This document shows positions 26,530 to 35,234 of a stretch of 64,000 nucleotides of DNA, in pieces (position 1 is the first letter of the stretch; each line of letters begins with the position of its first letter). The DNA is from Streptomyces sp. CG4 (GTDB taxonomy: Bacteria > Actinomycetota > Actinomycetes > Streptomycetales > Streptomycetaceae), in the NCBI RefSeq assembly GCF_041080655.1, contig NZ_CP163525.1, positions 5,022,001 through 5,086,000 of the forward strand, given 5' to 3'. The position numbers and the translations under genes are program-made. The notes under the pieces are model-generated. The model made no database searches. It was not told the origin of the DNA and was given only the letters and a program-made list of their open reading frames with translations.

Positions 26530-29082
26530 CTACTCGCCGGGGTGGGCGAGCCGGATGTCGTGGCCGTCGACTCCGGTGCCGGCCACGGTCAGGGCCGTCG
26601 CCGCCGGCGGGTAACCCGTCGCGATGACGGTGTACTCGCCGCTGTCCAGGTCGGTGAAGGCGTACGCGCCGTCCGTGCCGGTGGTGGCCGTGCCGACCAC
26701 GTTGCCCGCCTGGTCGACGAGGGTCACGCGGGCGTCGGCCAGCGGTCCGTGCGGGGCCTTGACGACACCCTGGAGGCGGGCGCCGGCGTCCAGGTCGATC
26801 TCGATCCGGGTGACCCCGGTGGTGCCGATCTCGACGGGCAGCGCGCGCGGCCGGAACCCGCTCGCGTTGACGGCCATGGTGACCGTGCCCGGCACCAGGT
26901 CGGCGAAGCCGAACTCGCCCTGCTCGCCGGTGGCGGCGGTGGCCAGCAGGTCACCGCGGACGTCGGTGACGATCACCATCGCGTCCTTGACCGGCAGCGC
27001 GCTCCCGGCGGCCCGGACCACACCGGTCAGCCCGCTGGTGCCGCTGAGCAGGATGTCGTACGACAGCGGCTCCTCGCCCACCACGATCGTGGAGGCCTGC
27101 GGCTGGTAGCCGTCGGCGGAGGCGATCAGGACGTACGAGCCCGTGCCCGGGGCGTCGAGGGAGTAGGAGCCGTCGAACTGGGCCACCGCGCGACCCAGTT
27201 GGCGGCCGGCCAGCGAGATCAGGGTGACCGCGGCCTGCGGGACCGGGGCGCTCTCGGCGCCGCGGACGAAGCCGTGCACCGGGGTGCCGCCGCCCGCACC
27301 CGTGCCGGGCTCGGAGAGGGTGGCGACGGCGGTCGCCACCGGCTGGGCGGCGGTGGCCGGGGCCTCGAAGGTGTCCGAGACGACGGGGGTGGCCCAGCTG
27401 GGCACCTGCTGCTGTGCGGGTTCCTGCACGGCGTTCTCCACAACGGTCTCCACGACGGCCTCCACGGGGGCGGCGGCCGGGGCGTCGGCCTCGGCGGCCT
27501 GGGCGAGCGCACCCTTGGTCTTCAGCGGGACCTCCTTGATGAACAGGGTGATCAGGAAGGCGAGGGCGGCGAGGCAGCCGGCGATGAAGAAGACGTCGGC
27601 GATGCCGTGGCCGTAGGCGCTCTCCAGCAGCGTCCGCAGCGGCGCCGGCAGCTTGCTCATGTCCGGGATGCTGTCGGTGGAGCTGGAGCCCGCCAGAGCC
27701 GCCTGGTACTTCGGGCTCAGGGCGGAGATGCCGTCCTGGACGTAGTGCGTGATCCGGTGGGACATCACCGCGCCGAGCGCGGAGACGCCGACCGCGCCGC
27801 CGAGGGAGCGGAAGAAGGTGACCGTGGAGCTGGCCGAGCCGAGGTCGGACGGGGCCACCTGGTTCTGCGTGGCGAGCACCAGGTTCTGCATCATCATGCC
27901 GATGCCGAGACCCAGCAGCGCCATGAAGATCGCCATCTTCCAGTACGCGGTGTCGTACCGGATGGAGCCGAGCAGGCACAGGCCGGCCGTCACCAGGACG
28001 CCACCGCTGACCAGCCATGCCTTCCAGCGGCCGGTGCGGGTGATGAACTGACCCGAGACGGTGGAGGAGACGAACAGGCCGCCGATCATGGGGATGGTCA
28101 TGACGCCGGACATCGTCGGGGACTTGTCCCGGGCCAGCTGGAAGTACTGGCTGAAGAACACCGTGCCGGTGAACATCGCGATACCGACGAACAGGGAGGC
28201 GAGGGACGCCAGGGTGATGGTGCGGTTCTTGAACAGGCGCAGCGGGATGATCGGCTCGCTCACCTTGGACTCGACGAGCACGAACAGTGCGCCGAGGACG
28301 ACCGAACCGCCGACCATGGCGTACGTCTGCCAGGACAGCCAGTCGTACTTGTCACCGGCGAAGGTGACCCAGATCAGCAGCAGCGAGACAGCGGCCGAGA
28401 TGAAGAACGCGCCGCCCCAGTCGACCTTGACCTCCCGCTTGACCACGGGCAGGTGCAGGGTCTTCTGCAGCACGATCAGCGCGATGATCGCGAACGGGAC
28501 ACCGACGTAGAAGCACCAGCGCCAGCCCAGCCAGGAGGTGTCGGTGATGACACCGCCGAGCAGCGGGCCGCCGACGGTGGCGACGGCGAAGGTCGCGCCC
28601 AGGTAGCCGGAGTAGCGGCCGCGCTCACGCGGGGAGATCATCGCCGCCATGACGATCTGGGCGAGGGCCGACAGACCGCCGACACCGATGCCCTGGAACA
28701 CCCGGAAGGTGATCAGCATGCCCGGGTTCTGCGACAGACCGGCCGCCATCGAGGCGACCACGTAGATGACGAGGGCTATCTGGACGAGAGCCTTCTTGCT
28801 GTACAGGTCGGCGAGCTTGCCCCACAGGGGAGTGGCCGCCGTCATCGACAGCAGGGCGGCGGTGACCACCCATGTGTAGGCGGACTGGCCGCCGCCGAGG
28901 TCTCCGATGATGTGCGGGAGGGCGTTGGAGACGATCGTGGACGACAGGATCGCCACGAACATGCCGAGGAGGAGGCCGGACAGGGCCTCCATGATCTGCC
29001 GGTGCGTCATCGGGGCGTGCTCGGCGGAGCCTCCCCCGTGCTTGGCATGAGCCCGCACACCGGCTGGTGTGGTCGTTGCCAT
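26530..29082 (-). CDS. DHA2-type MFS exporter fused to three carboxypeptidase-regulatory-like domains
   Basis: 850 aa. Residues about 25-550 are a 14-helix DHA2 exporter (EALSGLLLGMFVAILSSTIV, WGKLADLYSKKALVQ, GATFAVATVGGPLLGGVITD). An Ala/Val/Glu-rich linker leads to three transthyretin-like domains at about 610-850, each with a beta core such as GSYSLDAPGTGSYVLIASAD or GEFGFADLVPGTVTMAVNAS. Ordinary DHA2 pumps end near 500-550 aa. The side of the membrane for the tail depends on helix count; with 14 helices it would be cytoplasmic. It lies 13 nt after a marR-type gene and is probably in its operon. Confidence 0.87.
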   Translation of the reverse strand: MATTTPAGVRAHAKHGGGSAEHAPMTHRQIMEALSGLLLGMFVAILSSTIVSNALPHIIGDLGGGQSAYTWVVTAALLSMTAATPLWGKLADLYSKKALVQIALVIYVVASMAAGLSQNPGMLITFRVFQGIGVGGLSALAQIVMAAMISPRERGRYSGYLGATFAVATVGGPLLGGVITDTSWLGWRWCFYVGVPFAIIALIVLQKTLHLPVVKREVKVDWGGAFFISAAVSLLLIWVTFAGDKYDWLSWQTYAMVGGSVVLGALFVLVESKVSEPIIPLRLFKNRTITLASLASLFVGIAMFTGTVFFSQYFQLARDKSPTMSGVMTIPMIGGLFVSSTVSGQFITRTGRWKAWLVSGGVLVTAGLCLLGSIRYDTAYWKMAIFMALLGLGIGMMMQNLVLATQNQVAPSDLGSASSTVTFFRSLGGAVGVSALGAVMSHRITHYVQDGISALSPKYQAALAGSSSTDSIPDMSKLPAPLRTLLESAYGHGIADVFFIAGCLAALAFLITLFIKEVPLKTKGALAQAAEADAPAAAPVEAVVETVVENAVQEPAQQQVPSWATPVVSDTFEAPATAAQPVATAVATLSEPGTGAGGGTPVHGFVRGAESAPVPQAAVTLISLAGRQLGRAVAQFDGSYSLDAPGTGSYVLIASADGYQPQASTIVVGEEPLSYDILLSGTSGLTGVVRAAGSALPVKDAMVIVTDVRGDLLATAATGEQGEFGFADLVPGTVTMAVNASGFRPRALPVEIGTTGVTRIEIDLDAGARLQGVVKAPHGPLADARVTLVDQAGNVVGTATTGTDGAYAFTDLDSGEYTVIATGYPPAATALTVAGTGVDGHDIRLAHPGE

Positions 29083-29095
29083 GGGCTTCCTTCTC

Positions 29096-29632
29096 TTACG
29101 TGTTTGCGGGTGTACGGGTGGTCTCTTCGACTACGGGAGCGGATGCGTAGACCGCGAGCGCGGTCTCGTGGACCCCGGGCGCGGGGAGCCGGAGCGGTGC
29201 GGACCGGCAGTCGCCGAACGAGTCGCGCAGCCGGGTCATCAGCCGGATCAGCTGGCCGACCTCGTCGTCGGTCCAGTCGGCGAGCCGTTCGGCCAGCAGC
29301 CGCGTGGTCCGCCGGGACAGCTCGTCCAGCTGTGCCAGGCCCGCGGGCGTCAGGCGCAGGATGCGCGAGCGCTTGTCCGCCGGGTCCGGGTGCCGTTCGA
29401 TCCAGCCGCGCGCGGCGACGTGCGCGACATGCCGGCTGGTGACCGACATGTCCACGGCGAGCAGCTCCGCGAGCTTGCTCATGCGCATGTCCCCGTGGCG
29501 GCCGAGCAGGGTCAGCACGGCGGCCGAACCGGCCGGACAGTCGGGCGGCAGGATCCGCCCCATGTCCCGTTTCACGGCTCCGACGGCACTGAGCTGACGC
29601 GCCAGCTCTTCGAATTGCGCCTGCTCGGCCAT
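29096..29632 (-). CDS. MarR-family regulator of the exporter operon
   Basis: 178 aa. Winged helix: MRMSKLAELLAVDMSVTSRH, then ERHPDPADKRSRILRLT with the wing Asp-Arg pattern. I chose the ATG at 29632, preceded by GGAGGTGTG, rather than upstream starts that would read through the promoter. It lies directly upstream of the MFS fusion on the same strand and probably represses itself and the pump through the two palindromic sites upstream. Confidence 0.88.
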   Translation of the reverse strand: MAEQAQFEELARQLSAVGAVKRDMGRILPPDCPAGSAAVLTLLGRHGDMRMSKLAELLAVDMSVTSRHVAHVAARGWIERHPDPADKRSRILRLTPAGLAQLDELSRRTTRLLAERLADWTDDEVGQLIRLMTRLRDSFGDCRSAPLRLPAPGVHETALAVYASAPVVEETTRTPANT

Positions 29633-29648
29633 CACACCTCCCGTATTC

Positions 29649-29692
29649 GTTGCTTCGGGCAACCATAGATCTGCTTGGTTGCTGCAGGCAAA
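29649..29692. promoter_or_regulatory. two GTTGC-N5-GCAA palindromic sites upstream of marR-type gene
   Basis: GTTGCTTCGGGCAAC (29649-29663) and GTTGCTGCAGGCAAAC (29678-29693) are similar short palindromes 29 bp apart, just upstream of the regulator's ribosome site. They are the likely autoregulatory operators. Confidence 0.6.
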
Positions 29693-29837
29693 CAAATCGG
29701 CGTCCGGTGGCGCAAAAACTTGGCAAAGGCAAGTATTGCGAACGTAAACGTGCAGGTCGGTGCGGGTGAGGTGCCCCCCTCTGTCCCGGTGGCCCCGCAC
29801 TTGGGCCGGTCACCTGGATTCGCTAATGTCTCGGGCC

Positions 29838-30041
29838 ATGGCTAACACCCAGGGCCCCCAGGGCAACTACGACCCCGCCGGCAGCACCCAGATGTTCCGC
29901 GCGTTCGTCGACGAGGCTCCCCAGGGGCGCCAGGCGCAGGCCGCCGCCTCCGCCTCCTCCGGTCCCCGCATCGGCTTGATCATCGGCGTCATCGTGGCCG
30001 TCGCCGTGGTGGCGGGCGTGGCCTGGCTGGCGCTCATGTAA
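29838..30041 (+). CDS. small single-pass membrane protein, unknown function
   Basis: 67 aa. A polar N-terminus (MANTQGPQGNYDPAGSTQMF) is followed by one C-terminal transmembrane helix (IGLIIGVIVAVAVVAGVAWL). ATG at 29838 is chosen because the longer frame upstream has no similarity and no ribosome site. It is conserved in outline next to the sigN/sigF region in Streptomyces, as I recall. Function unknown. Confidence 0.65.
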   Translation: MANTQGPQGNYDPAGSTQMFRAFVDEAPQGRQAQAAASASSGPRIGLIIGVIVAVAVVAGVAWLALM

Positions 30042-30087
30042 GGAGTACGACGCTCAAGGAGTACGGCGCTCTCGGCGCCCGCTTCTC

Positions 30088-30888
30088 CTACTTCCACCGG
30101 ACGGACACGTCCCGCGTCTCGATGTGCATGCCGAGCGGCACGCGCCAGGCGTCGACGCACACCGTCCAGGTGGGACTCCTGCGCGCGCCCGGCGCGATCG
30201 GCACCGGCAGGCCGGCGGTCGAGTCGACCGTCCCCCAGTCGATACCGAGCAGGCCGATGATGTGCGTCCCGAACGTCACCGAGCCCGAACGCACCGCCGT
30301 GCCACCGGAGTTGCGGAAGGCGACGGTGACCTTCTGGCACCAGCGCTGATCCGCCGGCTTCGTCGTGGGCCTGCCCCAGGAGAGCGCGGCGGGGCCGACA
30401 GGCGCGCCGCCGCCGGGAGTTGGGGTGGGCGCGCCGGATACGGGCGGCGCGGGTGTGGCGGGTGTGGTGGGACCGGATGTGCCGCCGATGTCGCCGGAAG
30501 GGGCGGGTGTGCCCGGCGAGGGTGCGGTCCGCTCCGGGCCGCCGGTGCCGGACGAGCCGCTCGGCTGTCCCGAACCGGGCGTGCCGGACGGGGAGTCGCC
30601 CTGCCCCGAGCCGCTGCCCGGCGTGCTCCCGTCACCCTTCCCGCCGTCCAGCGGTACCAGTGACACCGAGCCGGTCGGTGTGGGCGCCGCCGTGCCCCCT
30701 CGCTGCGGGCCGCCCGCCGCGCCGACCGCGACATAGCCGCCGCCCGAACCGTGACTTCCGCACGCGGCAGCCACCCCGCCCAGAACGACGACGGCCGCCG
30801 ACGCAGCCGTAACGGCGCCTCGGCGGCCACGTGTCCATGTCGCACGTGTCGTTCGAGCGGTGTCCTTCGGCCCTGTCGCTCGCAGCAT
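30088..30888 (-). CDS. putative secreted lipoprotein with Pro/Gly/Ser-rich linker
   Basis: 266 aa. Basic start, hydrophobic core and a lipobox-like VAAACGS near residue 43 suggest lipidation. A Gly/Pro/Ser/Thr-rich linker (about 50-165) leads to a C-terminal beta-rich domain (about 170-266) with two Cys in RWCQKVTVAFRNSGG and WTVCVDAWRV that may form a disulfide. No enzyme motif is seen; the end domain may bind a surface ligand. It lies downstream of sigN on the same strand and could belong to its transcript. Confidence 0.7.
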   Translation of the reverse strand: MLRATGPKDTARTTRATWTRGRRGAVTAASAAVVVLGGVAAACGSHGSGGGYVAVGAAGGPQRGGTAAPTPTGSVSLVPLDGGKGDGSTPGSGSGQGDSPSGTPGSGQPSGSSGTGGPERTAPSPGTPAPSGDIGGTSGPTTPATPAPPVSGAPTPTPGGGAPVGPAALSWGRPTTKPADQRWCQKVTVAFRNSGGTAVRSGSVTFGTHIIGLLGIDWGTVDSTAGLPVPIAPGARRSPTWTVCVDAWRVPLGMHIETRDVSVRWK

Positions 30889-30940
30889 CGGGCCAGTGTC
30901 GCTGACGGTTCGTCAGAAGTGAACCTTCGGGACCGGACCC

Positions 30941-31879
30941 TCAGTCGGAGATCAGGCCTTCCCGCAGCTGGGCCAGCGTCCGGGTCAGCAGCCGGGAGAC
31001 GTGCATCTGGGAGATGCCGACCTCCTCGCCGATCTGCGACTGGGTCATGTTGGCGAAGAAGCGCAGCATGATGATCCGGCGCTCCCGGGGCGGGAGTTTG
31101 GCCAGCAGGGGCTTCAGGGACTCGCGGTACTCCACGCCCTCCAGGGCGGTGTCCTCGTAGCCGAGCCGGTCGGCCAGGGAGCCCTCGCCGCCGTCGTCCT
31201 CGGGGGCCGGGGAGTCCAGCGAGGAGGCGGTGTACGCGTTGCCGACGGCGAGGCCGTCGACCACGTCCTCCTCGGAGACGCCGAGCACCGCGGCCAGCTC
31301 CGTCACCGTCGGGGAGCGGTCCAGCTTCTGGGACAGCTCATCGCTCGCCTTGGTCAGCGCCAGGCGCAGCTCCTGCAGCCGGCGCGGGACGCGCACCGAC
31401 CAGGAGGTGTCCCGGAAGAAGCGCTTGATCTCGCCGACCACCGTCGGCATGGCGAACGTCGGGAACTCCACGCCCCGTTCGCAGTCGAAGCGGTCGATCG
31501 CCTTGATCAGGCCGATGGTGCCGACCTGGACGATGTCCTCCATCGGCTCGTTGCGGGAGCGGAAGCGCGCGGCCGCGTAGCGGACCAGCGGCAGATTCAG
31601 CTCGATCAGGGTGTCCCGCACGTAGGCCCGCTCCGGGCTGTCCTCGCCGAGGGCGGCGAGCCGCAGGAAGAGGGAGCGGGACAGGGTGCGGGTGTCGATG
31701 TCCCCCGAGGCCGGCGGGGCCGGGATGTCGGCGGCCACCGCGGCGGGCGGGGCCGGCACGGCATCGAGGGCCGTGACGCCCTCGATGCCGTGGAGGACGT
31801 CGAGCGCGTCGAGCTCCTTGGGCGCTGCCTCGCTCGTCGCGGGCGTCAGCACCTTCGAGCTGCCCTGGTCTGCGGACAT
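30941..31879 (-). CDS. sigN: alternative sigma factor SigN-type (SigB/SigF family)
   Basis: 312 aa. A variable N-terminus of about 65 residues is followed by regions 2-4: IELNLPLVRYAAARFRSRNE, PMEDIVQVGTIGLIKAIDRF, a core-binding/-10 region EFPTFAMPTVVGEIKRFFRD, and region 4 MTQSQIGEEVGISQMHVSRL. It lacks sigma region 1. The ATG is preceded by AAAGGGGG. It lies next to sigF in the order known for S. coelicolor sigN-sigF, which is the basis for the symbol. This group acts in stress response and development; no anti-sigma gene is adjacent. Confidence 0.85.
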   Translation of the reverse strand: MSADQGSSKVLTPATSEAAPKELDALDVLHGIEGVTALDAVPAPPAAVAADIPAPPASGDIDTRTLSRSLFLRLAALGEDSPERAYVRDTLIELNLPLVRYAAARFRSRNEPMEDIVQVGTIGLIKAIDRFDCERGVEFPTFAMPTVVGEIKRFFRDTSWSVRVPRRLQELRLALTKASDELSQKLDRSPTVTELAAVLGVSEEDVVDGLAVGNAYTASSLDSPAPEDDGGEGSLADRLGYEDTALEGVEYRESLKPLLAKLPPRERRIIMLRFFANMTQSQIGEEVGISQMHVSRLLTRTLAQLREGLISD

Positions 31880-31992
31880 GCCACCCCCTTTGGGTCGCGG
31901 GACGGTCGGGGCGGCGCCGCCTTTCGAGCAACGCAGCCTTCACCTGAATACCGGAGCGGAAGGCCCGGCAAACGCGTCTCCCGCAGAATGTC

Positions 31993-32029
31993 ACATGTCG
32001 GCAACACGCTGTAGTGACATGTCGACATG
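31993..32029. promoter_or_regulatory. ACATGTCG direct repeats upstream of sigN
   Basis: ACATGTCG occurs at 31993-32000 and 32017-32024. The second is part of a perfect 12-bp palindrome CATGTCGACATG (32018-32029). They lie about 115-150 nt before the sigN start in the 335-nt gap after sigF. They may be an operator or part of a promoter. I see no gene in 31880-32214. Confidence 0.4.
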
Positions 32030-32214
32030 CAAGATGCGAATCGGCCCTGGAAAGAGGGGGTCTGACGCTAATTCGGGTCTGAACTGTCGGCATCTGTGCT
32101 GGTGAGCGATTCGCCCGCGGCGGTGAGGCATCGATCGGGTTTGCGATGCAGGGCGTGTTCGGGTGCGTGCTTCCGTGCGCCCGCTGTGCTCCGCCTCAAG
32201 GGCTTCTGCGGCCG

Positions 32215-33069
32215 CTATGCGTCGATGCGATTCGCGGAGCGCAGCCGCTGGAAGCTGCGGGCGAGGAGCCGGGAGACATGCATCTGGGAGACGCCGAGTT
32301 CGGCACTGATCTGTGACTGGGTGAGATTGCTGTAGTAGCGCAGGAGAAGGATTCTCTGTTCGCGCTCGGGGAGTTGGACGAGCAGATGCCGGATCAGGTC
32401 GCGGTGTTCCACGCCGTCCAGGGCCGGGTCCTCGTAGCCGATGCGGTCCAGCAGGCCGGGCAGTCCGTCGCCCTCCTGCGCGGCCTCCAGCGAGGTGGCG
32501 TGGTACGACCGTCCCGCCTCGATACAGCTCAGCACCTCGTCCTCGCTGATCCGGAGCCGCTCGGCGATCTCGGCGGTGGACGGGGAGCGGCCGTAGAGCG
32601 TGGTCAGGTCTTCGGTCGCGCTGTTGACCTGCACCCACAGCTCGTGCAGCCGGCGCGGTACGTGGACGGTGCGGACGTTGTCCCGGAAGTACCGTTTGAT
32701 CTCACCGACCACGGTCGGCATCGCGAAGGTCGGGAACTGCACGCCCCGGTCCGGGTCGAACCGGTCGATGGCGTTGATCAGGCCGATGGTGCCGACCTGG
32801 ACGACGTCCTCCATCGGCTCGTTGCGGGAGCGGAAGCGGGCGGCCGCGTAGCGCACGAGCGGGAGGTTCGCCTCGATCAGCGCTCCGCGCACCCGGTGGT
32901 GCTCCGCAGTGCCCGGCGTCAGGTCCTTCAGCTCGGCGAAGAGCACCTGGGTGAGGGCTCGGGTGTCGGCACCGCGCCGCTTCTCGGGGGCTGGGGGAGC
33001 GGGCGTGGGGGCGGGCGTGGGGACGGGAGCGGATGCCTCTTCCTGGGGCGGCGCAGTACTGGCCGACAC
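32215..33069 (-). CDS. sigF: sporulation-type sigma factor SigF
   Basis: 284 aa from GTG at 33069; a TTG at 33096 would add nine residues. I prefer 33069 because VSASTAPPQEE matches the SigF N-terminus that I recall and GAAGAGG lies upstream. After a Pro/Ala-rich leader come RGADTRALTQVLFAELKDL, PLVRYAAARFRSRNEPMEDV, FPTFAMPTVVGEIKRYFRDN and region 4 NLTQSQISAELGVSQMHVSR. In S. coelicolor SigF acts late in spore maturation. It is separated from the genes on its upstream side by a hairpin at 33207-33233. Confidence 0.88.
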   Translation of the reverse strand: MSASTAPPQEEASAPVPTPAPTPAPPAPEKRRGADTRALTQVLFAELKDLTPGTAEHHRVRGALIEANLPLVRYAAARFRSRNEPMEDVVQVGTIGLINAIDRFDPDRGVQFPTFAMPTVVGEIKRYFRDNVRTVHVPRRLHELWVQVNSATEDLTTLYGRSPSTAEIAERLRISEDEVLSCIEAGRSYHATSLEAAQEGDGLPGLLDRIGYEDPALDGVEHRDLIRHLLVQLPEREQRILLLRYYSNLTQSQISAELGVSQMHVSRLLARSFQRLRSANRIDA

Positions 33070-33206
33070 GGTCAACGCCACCTCTTCATCGGTCAACTAT
33101 CCGTCAAAAGTGGTCATAGCATCACAAGAGATGTGCACTGTGTGCAAGCACCAGATAACGCCGTGTTGTTTTCAAACATCTTCAAGTCGGGGCCCGCGCA
33201 GACGAA

Positions 33207-33233
33207 AGCCCCCCGCCGTTCCGGCGGAGGGCT
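33207..33233. terminator. terminator downstream of Dabb gene
   Basis: AGCCC-C-CCGCC and GGCGG-A-GGGCT pair with one mismatch around GTTCC. It lies 28 nt after the Dabb stop on the minus strand. Confidence 0.7.
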
Positions 33234-33260
33234 GCAACACGATCAGAGGTCCCGAAGGGC

Positions 33261-33554
33261 TCAGAACTCGTAGTCCGCGATCACCCACGTGGCGAACTCG
33301 CGCCACAGCGCGACCCCCGCCTGATGGGCCGGATGCTCCAGATAGCGCTTGAGGGCGTCGGTGTCCTCGACCGCCGAGTTGATCGCGAAGTCGTAGGCGA
33401 TCGGCCGGTCGCTGACGTTCCAGCCGCACTCCCAGAAGCGCAGCTCCTCGATCTGGCCGCCGAGGGCCCGGAAGGCCTCCACCCCGGCCACGACCCGCGG
33501 ATCGTCGCGCTCGACGCCCTCGTTGAGCCTGAAGAGGACCAGATGGCGGATCAT
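33261..33554 (-). CDS. Dabb-family (stress-responsive A/B barrel) protein
   Basis: 97 aa, one dimeric alpha/beta-barrel domain: MIRHLVLFRLNEGVERDDPR, ALKRYLEHPAHQAGVALWRE. The His-Pro pattern in LEHPAHQ is typical. The fold is shared by small dimeric enzymes and proteins of unknown function, so no substrate is proposed. It starts 11 nt after the small membrane protein gene on the same strand. Confidence 0.85.
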   Translation of the reverse strand: MIRHLVLFRLNEGVERDDPRVVAGVEAFRALGGQIEELRFWECGWNVSDRPIAYDFAINSAVEDTDALKRYLEHPAHQAGVALWREFATWVIADYEF

Positions 33555-33564
33555 GGGATGTACC

Positions 33565-33744
33565 TCAGCTCTTTCCTCCGTTGGCGACCCAGGTCATGAA
33601 GGTGCCCACGGCCTTGGCGGCGTCCGATATGCCCTCGAAGACTATCTGGACGTAGTGGGCCGCCTTGGGCGGGTCCGTGATGATCACGTACAGACAGAAG
33701 ACCACGAGCACGTATATGGCGATCTTCTTGGCGTTCACCGCCAC
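33565..33744 (-). CDS. 59-aa membrane protein, unknown function
   Basis: GTG at 33744 with GGGGAGG 5 nt upstream gives VAVNAKKIAIYVLVVFCLYV at the N-terminus, a single transmembrane helix, then an amphipathic segment (EGISDAAKAVGTFMTWVANG). The strong ribosome site and the 11-nt gap to the Dabb gene support it as a real short gene. I recall similar short proteins in other Streptomyces; the role is unknown. Confidence 0.7.
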   Translation of the reverse strand: MAVNAKKIAIYVLVVFCLYVIITDPPKAAHYVQIVFEGISDAAKAVGTFMTWVANGGKS

Positions 33745-34022
33745 CGCGGCCTCCCCTGCCCTGTATGCCCTGTAGGCGCCCTGCTGACGGCGGCGAGTGT
33801 AACCTTCACGCCCCTTTTAGGGACCAACGGCCCGCCGTCCGAGGTCTTTTGCCGGGCCCGATCGACGGCCGCGCGGCGCAGGATGGACGGTGCCCGGCGG
33901 GTCCGGCAGGAATCCGCGGGGCGGGGACAGGACCCCGACTGCGGGGTGCGGGCCGCGACATCCTCCCGAAGGCGGCGCGCACTTGAGGGTCCGGTCCGCC
34001 GCGTCCCTTCCTCAGGACGTAC

Positions 34023-34052
34023 GAAGGGCCCCGTCTTTTGACGGGGCCCTTC
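34023..34052. terminator. terminator after tRNA-Ser(CGA)
   Basis: GAAGGGCCCCGTC and GACGGGGCCCTTC form a perfect 13-bp stem with a TTTT loop, just past the tRNA 3' end on the minus strand. The stretch 33745-34022 on its left shows no gene that I can support. Confidence 0.85.
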
Positions 34053-34058
34053 TTCGAG

Positions 34059-34143
34059 CGGTAGCGGAGGGATTTGAACCCTCGGTGACTTGCGCCACAC
34101 TCGCTTTCGAGGCGAGCTCCTTCGGCCGCTCGGACACGCTACC
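34059..34143 (-). tRNA. tRNA-Ser(CGA)
   Basis: The acceptor is GGTAGCG/CGCTACC. The anticodon arm CTCGC-CTCGAAA-GCGAG gives anticodon CGA. It has a long variable arm and T-loop GGTTCAAATCC. It is 85 nt. Confidence 0.94.
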
Positions 34144-34212
34144 GAGGGAGACCTTACAGCAAGGTGGGGCATGGTTCGAAATCGGAATTCGGCGGTCCCG
34201 TGACCGGTCCGG

Positions 34213-34644
34213 TCACCGGTCCCGGAAGAAATCGGTGAGGACCCGGGCGCACTCCGCCGCGAGTACGCCCTCGACGACCTCCGGACGGTGATTGAGCCGT
34301 CGGTCGCGGATCACGTCCCACAGCGAGCCCGCCGCGCCGGCCTTCTCGTCCCGGGCGCCGTAGACGACCCGGTCGATGCGGGACTGGACGATGGCGCCCG
34401 CGCACATCGTGCACGGCTCCAGGGTGACCACGAGCGTGCAGCCGGACAGCCGCCACTCCCCGAGCAGCGCCGCGGCCCGCCGGATCGCGAGGACCTCCGC
34501 GTGGGCCGTGGGATCTCCGGTGGCCTCGCGTTCGTTGTGCCCGGCGGCGAGCACCGTCGTACCGTCCGGGGACAGTACGACGGCGCCGACGGGGACGTCC
34601 CCGCCCTGGACGGCCCGTTCGGCCTCGCCCAGGGCGAGCCGCAT
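34213..34644 (-). CDS. tadA: tRNA adenosine(34) deaminase
   Basis: 143 aa, cytidine-deaminase fold. The zinc and catalytic motif HAE is in DPTAHAEVLAIRRAA, and the Cys pair is in TLEPCTMCAGAIVQSRIDRV. It converts A34 to inosine in tRNA-Arg(ACG), whose gene lies at 11778 in this window. ATG at 34644 is the first usable start; in-frame sequence upstream resembles the N-terminus of longer annotations but has no start codon. The TadA-associated gene lies upstream on the same strand. Confidence 0.92.
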   Translation of the reverse strand: MRLALGEAERAVQGGDVPVGAVVLSPDGTTVLAAGHNEREATGDPTAHAEVLAIRRAAALLGEWRLSGCTLVVTLEPCTMCAGAIVQSRIDRVVYGARDEKAGAAGSLWDVIRDRRLNHRPEVVEGVLAAECARVLTDFFRDR

Positions 34645-34700
34645 CGCGGCCCGCCAGCGGTCGCGTACCGGGTCCGGTGGGGCGGCCGGGTTCTCGACGG

Positions 34701-35234
34701 TCAGCGGACGGTCTCCAGGACCTCCGAGGCACCCAGGGCCTCGGCGATCGAGCTCAGCGCGTCGTCGGCGTCCAACGAGCGCAGCTCCTTCTCACTGATG
34801 CCCAGGTCGTCGAGGATCTGGCTGTCGCCGACCGGGCTGTGCGGGACCGCGTCGGCGCCGCTCTCCTCGTCGTCCTCGTCGGACTCGGACTCGCCGTCCT
34901 CCGTGCCGTCGAGGTCCAGGGAGTCCAGGTCGTCGACGTCGTCGGCGCCCGGCTCCCGGCCGAGCAGCTCGTCGGTGAGCAGCAGCTCGCCGTACGCGCT
35001 GCGCTGGGCGGCGGCGGCGTCCGAGACGTAGATGCGAGGGTCGTCCTCGCCGTCCACGCGGACGACGCCGAACCAGGCGTCCTCCTGCTCGATCAGGACG
35101 AGCACCGTGTCGTCGTCGGGAGAGGCTTCCCGGGCCAGGTCGGCCAGATCCGACAGGGTCTCCACATCGTCGAGCTCTGTGTCGCTCGCTTCCCACCCGT
35201 CTTCGGTGCGCGCGAGCAGTGCGGCGAAGTACAC
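34701..35234 (-). CDS. tRNA adenosine deaminase-associated protein
   Basis: 177 aa from GTG at 35234, preceded by GGGAGAG; ATG at 35255 would add seven residues. It begins VYFAALLARTEDGWEASDTE, has a compact N-terminal domain (LVLIEQEDAWFGVVRVDGED) and a very acidic C-terminal third. This family is regularly encoded beside tadA in actinobacteria, and its function is not established. Its stop lies 57 nt before the tadA start. Confidence 0.85.
   Translation of the reverse strand: MYFAALLARTEDGWEASDTELDDVETLSDLADLAREASPDDDTVLVLIEQEDAWFGVVRVDGEDDPRIYVSDAAAAQRSAYGELLLTDELLGREPGADDVDDLDSLDLDGTEDGESESDEDDEESGADAVPHSPVGDSQILDDLGISEKELRSLDADDALSSIAEALGASEVLETVR

Noticed and set aside
26524..29442. 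972-codon plus-strand frame opposite the MFS fusion
   Set aside because: Antisense to a protein with clear transporter motifs; His/Asp/Gly-rich composition is typical of a shadow frame.
33765..34020. Short plus-strand frames between the 59-aa gene and tRNA-Ser(CGA)
   Set aside because: Arg/Gly/Pro-rich, no ribosome site and no similarity; the frames run into the tRNA.
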